64,000 nt of DNA from an uncultured Mobiluncus sp. Lineage in GTDB: Bacteria > Actinomycetota > Actinomycetes > Actinomycetales > Actinomycetaceae. Location of the stretch: the NCBI RefSeq assembly GCF_943914685.1, contig NZ_CALUCZ010000016.1:1-64000 (forward strand). The letters are read 5' to 3'. Within the stretch, counting starts at the first letter, position 1; every line of letters begins with the position of its first letter. A program made the position numbers and the translations under genes. Below the pieces are notes generated by a model that was not told where the DNA came from, searched no databases, and worked only from the letters and a program-made list of their open reading frames with translations. Shown here one piece after another: positions 43,361 through 51,491 of the stretch.

Positions 43361-44652
43361 GCGTCCAGCCTAACGAAGTAATCTTGCCCGGTCACATCTG
43401 CCACCAGGCCCACCCCACGAGGGGTCTCCCCGAGGGCGGCAAAATCGACGACCGTGTCTCGTGACGGTGCCACTACGGACTGAGGCGTGAAAACCCCGGC
43501 GGAAAAACCGGCAAAATCCAGGTCTAGGGCCACCCAATCCACCAGCTCCGTCCAGTCCGGTTTGTCGAATTGGCCAGTCGTATCGTCCTCGGCGGCATCT
43601 TTTGTCACATCGGCACCCAGTTTCGCGAAGTGAGTTTCGACTTCTCGGGCCAATGACTCTAAGCCCGGCACGATTCGGTTCGCGCCCCAGGACGCGGAAT
43701 CTCGCCACACTTCAAAGCCGACTCCGGCTTGCACCAGGCGCCGCCGAGCCAGATGCACCCCCAAACTATTGCGCTCTATCCCCAGGAAACGCCGCCCTAG
43801 CTGGGCTGCTGCCACCAAAGTGGAGCCGGACCCGGCGAAACAGTCCATCACCAGTCCCCCCGGCGGGCATGCCGCGGCGATGGCGCGTTGCATGACTGCC
43901 ACCGGCTTTTGGGTCGGATACCCTACCCAGGTTTCAGAATGATTCGGCGGCCGAGAAATCTGCCAAACATCGGGGGCGACCATGCCCTGCGGATTGAACA
44001 GTTCGCGGCGCTTCGGGGCTATGGCTGCGTTATACGCCACCCGCACCGCATCGGGGTCAAAATAGTAACGGCGCCGGTCGCGGGCATAAAACAGGATAGT
44101 GTCGTGTTTGTGGCCGAAAGCCCGCCGCGACCCCCCGCCCGAAGCGTAAGCCCACACAATCTCATTGACCAGGTTACTTGCCCCGAACACCTCGTCCAGG
44201 ACCAGGCGTAACGCGGCGGAGGAATGCCAATCACAGTGCACAAAAATAGTTCCCGTTGGCGACAAAAATCGCCGTAACACCGTCAGCCTCTCGTACAGAT
44301 GTTGCAGGTAATCCGCGGTTTTCCAGCGGTCGCCGTACTGTTTCACTGCGATGGTGCGTTTCGGGCCACCCCGGTGGTGCGTCCGAATCTGTTGCACATA
44401 GTCGGCCCCAGAGTTAAACGGCGGATCGATATAGATACAGTCGACGCTGCCCTCGTATTGGGGCAGCAATCCGCTCATGACCTGCAGGTTTTCCCCGACA
44501 TAGAGGCGGTTTTCGCTCTGCGATGTCGCGACTTCGCCCCCGAGCGTTTCCTGGTAGTGCTCAGCTCGGACGTAGGGCCGGGGTGCGGCCAATGTCACTT
44601 CGTGTTTTCCGCGCCACGTCAAAGCCAGTTCCGGAGATTTTTCCTGCACCAT
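43357..44652 (-). CDS. Site-specific DNA methyltransferase (beta class, N6/N4)
   Basis: A 431-residue DNA modification enzyme. Motif IV DPPFNSGADY near 78 comes before motif I (DCFAGSGST) near 262-270, the order of the beta class. Other motifs: WAYASGGGSRRAFGHKHDTILFY-like block and GYPTQKPVAVMQRAI. DPPF points to adenine-N6 or cytosine-N4 methylation. A C-terminal tail of about 130 residues has no recognised domain. No restriction endonuclease of standard type is adjacent; a membrane-anchored HNH nuclease is coupled to it by a 4-base overlap. Confidence 0.88.
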   Translation of the reverse strand: MVQEKSPELALTWRGKHEVTLAAPRPYVRAEHYQETLGGEVATSQSENRLYVGENLQVMSGLLPQYEGSVDCIYIDPPFNSGADYVQQIRTHHRGGPKRTIAVKQYGDRWKTADYLQHLYERLTVLRRFLSPTGTIFVHCDWHSSAALRLVLDEVFGASNLVNEIVWAYASGGGSRRAFGHKHDTILFYARDRRRYYFDPDAVRVAYNAAIAPKRRELFNPQGMVAPDVWQISRPPNHSETWVGYPTQKPVAVMQRAIAAACPPGGLVMDCFAGSGSTLVAAAQLGRRFLGIERNSLGVHLARRRLVQAGVGFEVWRDSASWGANRIVPGLESLAREVETHFAKLGADVTKDAAEDDTTGQFDKPDWTELVDWVALDLDFAGFSAGVFTPQSVVAPSRDTVVDFAALGETPRGVGLVADVTGQDYFVRLDA

Positions 44653-44673
44653 CTCATCCTAATATGGGCGGGT

Positions 44674-44693
44674 CAGCTGGCAATAACCAGCTG
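44674..44693. repeat. Inverted repeat in the divergent methyltransferase/ybjN region
   Basis: CAGCTGG / CCAGCTG with a 6-base spacer lies 21 bases from the methyltransferase start and about 100 bases from the ybjN-like start. It could be an operator for the methyltransferase. A TAAAAT -10 candidate for the plus-strand gene lies at about 44757-44762. Confidence 0.4.
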
Positions 44694-44795
44694 CTCCCGG
44701 AGAAAACCCGCGCTTTCACCGCCAGAGAAATCCGCGGCAGGGCCTTGTGAAATCGGCTAAAATGGAACCTACCACCAGTCGGGAGGAGACGGGTC

Positions 44796-45314
44796 ATGAG
44801 TGAGGACAGCGGGGATTTTTTCGATAACCCTTTTGAATCACCATTCGACAACGCGCCTTTTTCCGTCAATAGGCTGCCCAACCTGACTCGTGACCGAGTT
44901 AAGAAAGTCCTGGAAAGCCACAACTGGAGCTACCAGGTCAACCACGACGGTGATGTGGGCGGGGCCTGGCAAAACGGCATCTATTACTTCCAGGTGACCG
45001 GGGAAAAGGATACTATCCTCTGCGTGCGCGGCACTTGGCGCGGTGAACCGGAACTGGACGATTTTATCCTGATCAACTCGATTTGTAACCGCTGGAACAC
45101 GGACTATTACTGGCCGAAAGCCTACGCGCGAGTGACCGAAGACCGCGAAGTCTTCGTGCATACGGAACTGCCTATCAGCTGGCGTACCGGTCTGACGGAC
45201 GCGCAGCTGGACGAACAGGTACGCTGCGCCTTGGAATCCAGCGAGGATTTCTTTGAGCATTTGGCCGAGCAGCTCCCCAACGCGATGCCGGAACCGGACG
45301 AAGATTCCGAATAG
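44796..45314 (+). CDS. YbjN domain protein
   Basis: A 172-residue soluble acidic protein with a YbjN fold of the type III secretion chaperone-like class (about 25-160). Segments such as GIYYFQVTGEKDTILCVRGTWRG and LPISWRTGLTDAQLDEQVRCAL match actinobacterial members. Function unknown; a chaperone or sensor role is often suggested. GGGAGGAG precedes ATG. It converges with the oxidoreductase gene after a 4-base gap. Confidence 0.75.
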   Translation: MSEDSGDFFDNPFESPFDNAPFSVNRLPNLTRDRVKKVLESHNWSYQVNHDGDVGGAWQNGIYYFQVTGEKDTILCVRGTWRGEPELDDFILINSICNRWNTDYYWPKAYARVTEDREVFVHTELPISWRTGLTDAQLDEQVRCALESSEDFFEHLAEQLPNAMPEPDEDSE

Positions 45315-45318
45315 GCTC

Positions 45319-46749
45319 TTACGTGGGCAGCAACCACCACAGGGCGCGGCCTTTGGCACGGTAGCGTTCCAAGAAACGCTCTATCCGCACTGCCCAATAG
45401 GGACCCAAACCGTGGCGCACCCGCAGCACCTGCCGCGCGGCGTCCTTACCTTTCTTTGGGTAGGTCAGCTCCGCATAGAAACCCCGCGAGGAAATCAGCC
45501 CGTAATCCCAACACAAACTCAACACTGATTCAATCTCTTCCAAGGTTTCAGGTAAAACTTTGTTTTTCTGGTCGGTCAGTTCCTCAATAATCAAATCCGT
45601 AACCTGGCGGCTCATCAAGTGAGCCATGTCACGAGTCTGCATCGGGACGGGTGCTGGGACAGAATCGCTATCCGCGGTAAGTTCGCGGGTGTCCATCGCG
45701 ATAGCCGAACCAATCCCGAAAATATTGTGATAGGTGGGATTGCGGAAAGTGCGCGGCAAGACAGTCACCACTTGTCCGGAACCATTTTGCTGGGTTTTCG
45801 CGTCCACCCGTAACCGTCCCCAGCCGTCGTACAAGTCCGCGCGTAAATCCGCCCCGTTTGCGTCATGCACTGCCAAGGGAGTGAGGACCCGCGCCGCCTC
45901 CACCGCCACCAAATCACATTCCATCTCTCCGGGCTGGCCCTCGCCGTGTACCGGAACGAACCTGACTCTGCGGCCATTTATCGAGGCCAGACGCATATCT
46001 TTGTGCAGAATCAGTCGGTGCGTATCGATGAGATGCACAAGGGCGGTCTGCATGTCCTCTTCCATCTGCAGGTCGTCGGTGTGGCCGTACATCCACGGTC
46101 GTCCCGCGTCGAAAAAGTGCAGTTCCACCCGGGAGCGCAGAAAGGCGGCCCGCAGCACCTCGTCCACGCACAAGGCATATTCCAGAGCCCCGTAAAAACC
46201 ACCCATGCCGCGAGCGGATCGGCCGATGGCGATGACTTTCGGCTTGTCGTCCACCGGGGAATCCTGCAGTTCAAACAGCAGTCTGCGCAGTTCCGCCTCC
46301 CCCGCGATGGCGCTGTCTAGGCGGTCCAAGACACAAGTCGGCACCGTGGTAGCTTCCGCGGGAATGCCCGCCACCCGATCAATGTCGTGCCCGGTGGCGA
46401 TGACCAGGTAATCGTAAGGCACTCGCGCGACTTGGCCCTCGAGGTGTGAGCCGGTAAAAGTCAGTTGGACCTGGGGACGCGGGTCGTCCCGGTAGCCCTT
46501 GGGGTAAACCGCGGTGGCCACGCCCTGGTGAAAAATAATTCCTTTTCGCCGGTAGAGCGGACCGAGCGGGACTGTTTGGCGATACACCGGCTGCAGGCCG
46601 GAGGCAATCTGGGCCATAACATCGGGATTCGTCCATGCCGAGCCTGGACTGATAACGATAACATCGTGGTCGTCTTTCAGGCGGTGTTTTAAGCCGAGGG
46701 CTGTCGAATGACCAGCCATTCCGGCGCCTATGACAACAATCCGAGCCAT
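45319..46749 (-). CDS. FAD-dependent oxidoreductase, sulfide:quinone reductase/NDH-2-like
   Basis: A 476-residue flavoprotein. N-terminal Rossmann fold ARIVVIGAGMAGHSTALGL (about 2-20), a second binding region near 100-115 (YDYLVIATGHDID) and a C-terminal amphipathic region. Layout fits sulfide:quinone oxidoreductase or type II NADH dehydrogenase families. It would act at the inner membrane face, passing electrons to quinone. The donor is not decidable from sequence. A diverged copy of its first 10 codons lies upstream at 46867-46896. Confidence 0.7.
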   Translation of the reverse strand: MARIVVIGAGMAGHSTALGLKHRLKDDHDVIVISPGSAWTNPDVMAQIASGLQPVYRQTVPLGPLYRRKGIIFHQGVATAVYPKGYRDDPRPQVQLTFTGSHLEGQVARVPYDYLVIATGHDIDRVAGIPAEATTVPTCVLDRLDSAIAGEAELRRLLFELQDSPVDDKPKVIAIGRSARGMGGFYGALEYALCVDEVLRAAFLRSRVELHFFDAGRPWMYGHTDDLQMEEDMQTALVHLIDTHRLILHKDMRLASINGRRVRFVPVHGEGQPGEMECDLVAVEAARVLTPLAVHDANGADLRADLYDGWGRLRVDAKTQQNGSGQVVTVLPRTFRNPTYHNIFGIGSAIAMDTRELTADSDSVPAPVPMQTRDMAHLMSRQVTDLIIEELTDQKNKVLPETLEEIESVLSLCWDYGLISSRGFYAELTYPKKGKDAARQVLRVRHGLGPYWAVRIERFLERYRAKGRALWWLLPT

Positions 46750-46767
46750 CTTAATATCCTTTTCTTT

Positions 46768-46896
46768 TCAGGAGTTCCGCCGAAAACGTTGCCCCGCAAC
46801 GTTTTTCACCGGCTCCACCCCACCACGCGCCGACGCACACTCGCTACGCTCCCTGTCGGCACGCCAACCGGCGCCTATAACAACTATCCGCGCCAT
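46768..46896 (-). pseudogene. Degenerate remnant of the oxidoreductase N-terminus
   Basis: A 42-codon reading frame whose first ten residues, MARIVVIGAG, are identical to those of the oxidoreductase at 46749, with about 25 of 30 bases alike. Similarity ends after the glycine motif and the rest is unrelated, containing a palindromic GAGCGTAGCGAG stretch. Its ATG lies 3 bases beyond the SDR stop. Probably a partial duplication left by recombination, not a functional gene. Confidence 0.55.
46783..46806. terminator. Intrinsic terminator-like hairpin upstream of the oxidoreductase
   Basis: AAAACGTTGC / GCAACGTTTT is a perfect 10 bp stem with a CCC loop, with a short T-run at both ends. It would stop transcription coming from the SDR gene before the oxidoreductase gene, or from the other direction. 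Confidence 0.6.
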
Positions 46897-46899
46897 GGT

Positions 46900-47751
46900 T
46901 CACCTAGCCGGTTTTTCCAGGCGGACTTTGATCGTGCTGGTGGCTTGTTCCACAGGCTTGATTTTCAGCTGGTCGATATTCACGTGCGCCGGCAAGTTCA
47001 AGGTCCAAACAATAGCTTGGGCAATATCGGCCCCCACCAGCGGATAATCCACCCCGGCATAAACACCCTCCGCCGCAGCCTTGTCCTCTAGGCGCGACAG
47101 GGAAAATTCCGGGGTTTGCACCAATCCGGGCATAATCTCGATAATCCGAATCGGTTTACCCACCAGCTCCAGGCGCAACGTCTCGGGCAGCATCGCCTCG
47201 GCGTGCTTGGCGGCGGTATAACCCGCCCCGCCCGGATACGTCTCGTGACCGGCAGTCGAGGTGACGAACACCAAATCCCCGCCCCCGTGAGCCAACATTT
47301 GCGGCAGGAAAGCCTGGGTGACCTGCAGGGAGGACAAAACGTTGATGCTGTACATGGTTTTCCACCGCTCCAGCTTCGCCTCCATCACGGTGTCGGTGCC
47401 GCGCGCTCCCCCGGCATTGTTGACCACCGCGTCCACGACCTGTCCCTCGGCGGTCGCCCACTCAAACAGCGCCTGCACGTGCTCCGGAATGGTCAGGTCA
47501 GCAGCAAAAGCCGCGCAGCCAGTCTCATAAGCCAGTGCGGCCAGCCTTTCGGCGCGCCGGGCGGTCGCCAACACCTCCCACCCGCAGGCACACAGCTGTT
47601 TCACGGTTTCCCAGCCGATGCCAGTAGAAGCCCCGGTCACCAGCACTCGTCCCGGCTGGCGGGCCGGGCGCGTTTCGGGAACGGTAATTCCGAAACTTTG
47701 GAGGTCAAGAGGGTGTGAGGACGGCTTTACGGGGCCGGGTGTGATGCTCAT
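46900..47751 (-). CDS. Short-chain dehydrogenase/reductase
   Basis: A 283-residue NAD(P)-dependent oxidoreductase of the classical SDR family. Cofactor motif TGASTGIG near 40-47, NNAGG near 114-118 and the catalytic YTAAK (Tyr-x3-Lys) near 181. The first 30 residues are an extension. Substrate unknown. Divergent from proC across a 126-base gap that contains two CTATAG palindromes. Confidence 0.85.
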   Translation of the reverse strand: MSITPGPVKPSSHPLDLQSFGITVPETRPARQPGRVLVTGASTGIGWETVKQLCACGWEVLATARRAERLAALAYETGCAAFAADLTIPEHVQALFEWATAEGQVVDAVVNNAGGARGTDTVMEAKLERWKTMYSINVLSSLQVTQAFLPQMLAHGGGDLVFVTSTAGHETYPGGAGYTAAKHAEAMLPETLRLELVGKPIRIIEIMPGLVQTPEFSLSRLEDKAAAEGVYAGVDYPLVGADIAQAIVWTLNLPAHVNIDQLKIKPVEQATSTIKVRLEKPAR

Positions 47752-47877
47752 CTTTTGGTCACCTTTCCAAAATTTTTGGCTGCAGAGCCACGCTATAGAC
47801 TTAGCCTATAGGAAAACGACTCCGGCGGTTTGCTCTGAGCGCCGGGGAAAACCGCGCAAATCAGGAAAAGAGGCAAG

Positions 47878-48690
47878 ATGAAACTCGGTTTTATTGGAAT
47901 GGGTGCCATGGGTTCGGCAATCGCGGCAGGAGCCCTGAAGCACGACTTCGTCAAGGCCTGCGACCTGAGTTTTTCTGATTTCGGCGTGACCCCGGGGGAA
48001 CACCCGCTGACCAAAGAGTTCGGAGTCCAGCAGGTGGCTTCTAACCGTGAGTTGGTCGGGGCGGTTGACGCGGTGGTCATTGCGGTGAAACCGAAACATA
48101 TCGGCGCAGTCCTCACCGAAATCGCCTCGGAGCTGGGAGGAAAGCTGGTCATTTCTATCGCCGGAGGGGTCGGACTGGACCATCTGGAGGGCTGGCTCAC
48201 CCCGTACACCCCCATCGTGCGGGTCATGCCAAACCTGAACGCCCAGGTCAACGCCGCCATGTCGGCCTTGTGCGCAAACGCGGCGGTAACCCCAGAACAA
48301 AAGCAGTACGCCCGGGCCCTGTTCAACGCGGTGGGCCGCACGGTCGAGCTGGAGGAATCCCTGTTCTCCGCGTTTACCGCCATTGCTGGTTGCGCCCCCG
48401 CCTGGACTTATACCTACGTGGAAGCCTTGGCGAAAGCCGGTGTGGCGGCGGGGCTGACAAAAGCGGCGGCCATCGAGTCCGCGACCCAGATGCTGCTGGG
48501 GTCCGCCCTCATGCTGCAAGACGGTTTGGAAAAGGGCGCTCACCCCGGCCAGCTGGTCGATCGGGTGTGCTCCCCCGGCGGCTCCACCATCGCCGGCCTG
48601 CTGGCGGGTGAGGACGCGGGATTCTCGCGAGCCGTAGTACACATGGTTGAGGGCGCTATGGCTGGGGACGCCAAAGCGACCCAGAAATAA
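47878..48690 (+). CDS. proC: Pyrroline-5-carboxylate reductase
   Basis: NAD(P)H-dependent last step of proline synthesis. The 270 residues fit. Rossmann motif GFIGMGAMGSAIAAG (3-17), AVKPKHI, and the C-terminal signature SPGGSTIAGL. AAAGAGGC precedes ATG. Upstream, CCGGCG/CGCCGG (about 47820-47843) can form a leader hairpin. Probably followed by valS on a separate promoter (TAGACT near 48735). Confidence 0.93.
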   Translation: MKLGFIGMGAMGSAIAAGALKHDFVKACDLSFSDFGVTPGEHPLTKEFGVQQVASNRELVGAVDAVVIAVKPKHIGAVLTEIASELGGKLVISIAGGVGLDHLEGWLTPYTPIVRVMPNLNAQVNAAMSALCANAAVTPEQKQYARALFNAVGRTVELEESLFSAFTAIAGCAPAWTYTYVEALAKAGVAAGLTKAAAIESATQMLLGSALMLQDGLEKGAHPGQLVDRVCSPGGSTIAGLLAGEDAGFSRAVVHMVEGAMAGDAKATQK

Positions 48691-48775
48691 CCCCCGCCCC
48701 ACCGAACGCGTTAGGGTAGCGGGAACGCGAGCGGGTAGACTATTGCAGGTAAATCACAACGATAAAAGGAAAACG

Positions 48776-51442
48776 ATGACCGAGAGACTGAAAGCTCCGA
48801 GCGTACCGGCAAAGACAACCCTGGACGGGATTGAGGACAAATGGCGCGAGGTGTGGGCGGACGCGCAGACCTACGCTTTTGACCCGGACACCACCCGGGA
48901 AGCCGTTTACTCTATCGATACCCCGCCGCCCACCGTGTCTGGTTCGCTGCACGTCGGTCACGTGTTTTCCTATACCCACACGGATTTGGTGGCGCGCTAC
49001 CAGAGAATGCGCGGCAAGAACGTGTTTTACCCGATGGGCTGGGACGACAACGGTCTGCCCACCGAGCGCCGGGTGCAAAACTATTTCGGGGTGCGTTGCG
49101 ACCCGTCCTTGCCCTACGTGCCCGATTTCACTCCGCCGTATGAGGGCGGAGAGGGCAAGTCCATCAAAAACGCCGACCAGGTGCCGATTAGCCGGAAAAA
49201 CTTCGTGGAACTGTGCGAACGCTTGACCGCTCAAGACGAAAAACAGTTCGAGGAACTCTGGCGCACACTGGGGCTGTCTATCGACTGGTCCTACACGATG
49301 CAGACTATCGGTAAGCCTGCGCAAAAGGTGGCGCAGACGTTTTTCCTGCGTAACTTTGCTCGCGGCGAGGTGTACGCGGCAGAAGCGCCGGGTTTGTGGG
49401 ACGTCACGTTCCAGACCGCGGTGGCACAAGCCGAGTTGGAGGCACGCGACTATCCCGGGTCCTACCATTCTTTTGCGTTCCATCGCGAGGACGGCAAGGG
49501 CGACATCGTTATCGAGACGACCCGTCCGGAACTGTTGGGGGCGTGCTGCGCGCTGATTGCCCACCCTGACGATGAGCGTTACGCCGATATGTTCGGTACC
49601 TATGTGATTTCACCAGGGTTTGACGTGCGGGTTCCCGTGTTGGCTCACCCCGAGGCCGAGATGGACAAGGGTTCGGGTATCGCCATGTGCTGTACTTTCG
49701 GCGACCTGGTGGACGTGGATTGGTGGCGGGATTTGCAGCTGCCGACCCGGGTCATCCTGCGCAAGGACGGTCGGATTATTCCTGACGTGCCGGATTGGAT
49801 TACTTCCGAGCGCGGTCGAGCGCTGTATCAGGAGACCGCTGGGAAAACGACGTTCTCTGCCCGGAAAGCCATTGTTGAGGCGTTGCGAGAATCCGGAGAA
49901 ATGCTGGGGGATCCGAAACCAACCCAGCGTATGACGAACTTTTATGAAAAAGGTGACAAGCCGCTGGAAATCGTGACTTCACGCCAGTGGTATATCCGCA
50001 ACGGCGGCCAGCCTTATGCCCGCACCGCGGGAGGCACGGATTTACGTGAGGAACTGTTGGCGCGCGGGCGTGAACTGGACTTTGTGCCTGACTTTATGCG
50101 GGTTCGCTACGAAAACTGGGTCAACGGTTTGAACACCGACTGGCTCATTTCCCGCCAGCGTTTCTTTGGGGTGCCGCTGCCCCTGTGGTATCCGGTCAAG
50201 GACTCTGGTGAAACGGACTTTGACCACCCGATTTTGCCCAGCGAGGACGTGCTGCCTATCGATCCAACCACGGACACACCCGCGGGGTTCGATGAATCTC
50301 AGCGTGGCGTGCCGGGTGGTTTCGTGGCGGAAGTCGACATTATGGACACGTGGGCGACCTCCAGCCTGACTCCCGAAATTTATTCAGGTTTTGGTCGGGA
50401 CGAAAAGCTGTTTGCAGCGACTTTCCCGATGGACTTGCGTCCTCAGGGTCAAGACATTATTCGTACCTGGCTGTTCTCGACCGTGGTGCGGTCCCACCTG
50501 GAGTTTGACACTCTGCCGTGGCGTCAAGCCGCGATTTCGGGCTGGATTTTGGATCCTGACCACAAAAAGATGTCGAAATCCAAAGGCAACGTGGTGACCC
50601 CGATGGGACTGCTGGAAAAGCACTCTTCCGACGCAGTGCGCTACTGGGCGGCCTCGGCCCGGCTGGGGACGGACGCGGCCTTTGACGAGGGTGAGATGAA
50701 GGTCGGGCGGCGTTTGGCCATCAAACTGTTGAACGCGTCGAAGTTCGCTCTCTCGATGGGCGGAGACGCGGACCTGGTCTTGGATCCGGCGCTGGTAACG
50801 GTCGAGGTAGACCGGTCTTTGATTGCCACCCTAGCGGAAGTCATCACCTCCGCGACCAAGGCTTTCGAGGAAATGAACCATGCCCGCGCCCTGGAAGTGA
50901 CCGAGAGCTTCTTCTGGACGTTGTGTGATGATTATTTGGAGCTGGTCAAGGACCGTGCTTACGGCAAGGATCCGGCGGCCGACACCGCCGTGGTCGCCTC
51001 CGCGCGCACGACCCTGGCACTGGCGATTGATAACGTGGTGCGCCTGCTCGCGCCGTTCTTGCCTTTCACCACCGAGGAAGTGTGGTCCTGGTATCGCACC
51101 GGGTCGGTGCACCGGGCGGCTTGGCCCAGCACCGATGGCTTGGATAGCGTGAGCGGCAATCCCCAGGTGCTGCGGGCGGCCGGTGGAGCGCTGTCGGCCC
51201 TCCGTAAGGTCAAGTCGGACGCCAAAGTGTCTCAGCGCACCCCGTTCTTGCACGCCACCGTGACTTTCCCCGCGCCCGATGTGGCGTGTGCCGAGGCGGC
51301 TCGCGCTGACTTGGTGGCCGCCAATCACGTGGAGGGCAAGCTGGAGTTCGTCGCCGGCGAGGTCGAATCCCCGCAGGTCAGCGCCGCCGAGCTGGGTGAG
51401 CCCCCGGCAAAACCGGCGAAACCCGAAAAACCTACTAAGTAG
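48776..51442 (+). CDS. valS: Valyl-tRNA synthetase
   Basis: A class I aminoacyl-tRNA synthetase of 888 residues that charges tRNA-Val. HVGH (HIGH-type) motif in SGSLHVGHVFSYTHTDL and KMSKSKGN in DPDHKKMSKSKG are present. The middle editing domain (about 230-370) and anticodon-binding helices (about 640-790) are evident. The C-terminal end is Pro/Lys-rich and lacks an obvious long coiled coil. ATG 48776 is chosen because AAAAGGAAAA precedes it; a reading from 48647 would overlap proC. Confidence 0.95.
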   Translation: MTERLKAPSVPAKTTLDGIEDKWREVWADAQTYAFDPDTTREAVYSIDTPPPTVSGSLHVGHVFSYTHTDLVARYQRMRGKNVFYPMGWDDNGLPTERRVQNYFGVRCDPSLPYVPDFTPPYEGGEGKSIKNADQVPISRKNFVELCERLTAQDEKQFEELWRTLGLSIDWSYTMQTIGKPAQKVAQTFFLRNFARGEVYAAEAPGLWDVTFQTAVAQAELEARDYPGSYHSFAFHREDGKGDIVIETTRPELLGACCALIAHPDDERYADMFGTYVISPGFDVRVPVLAHPEAEMDKGSGIAMCCTFGDLVDVDWWRDLQLPTRVILRKDGRIIPDVPDWITSERGRALYQETAGKTTFSARKAIVEALRESGEMLGDPKPTQRMTNFYEKGDKPLEIVTSRQWYIRNGGQPYARTAGGTDLREELLARGRELDFVPDFMRVRYENWVNGLNTDWLISRQRFFGVPLPLWYPVKDSGETDFDHPILPSEDVLPIDPTTDTPAGFDESQRGVPGGFVAEVDIMDTWATSSLTPEIYSGFGRDEKLFAATFPMDLRPQGQDIIRTWLFSTVVRSHLEFDTLPWRQAAISGWILDPDHKKMSKSKGNVVTPMGLLEKHSSDAVRYWAASARLGTDAAFDEGEMKVGRRLAIKLLNASKFALSMGGDADLVLDPALVTVEVDRSLIATLAEVITSATKAFEEMNHARALEVTESFFWTLCDDYLELVKDRAYGKDPAADTAVVASARTTLALAIDNVVRLLAPFLPFTTEEVWSWYRTGSVHRAAWPSTDGLDSVSGNPQVLRAAGGALSALRKVKSDAKVSQRTPFLHATVTFPAPDVACAEAARADLVAANHVEGKLEFVAGEVESPQVSAAELGEPPAKPAKPEKPTK

Positions 51443-51491
51443 GTCCGCTAGCGCTCTTGTTCCGCAGAATTTATCGAGGAAGGATCCCCCT

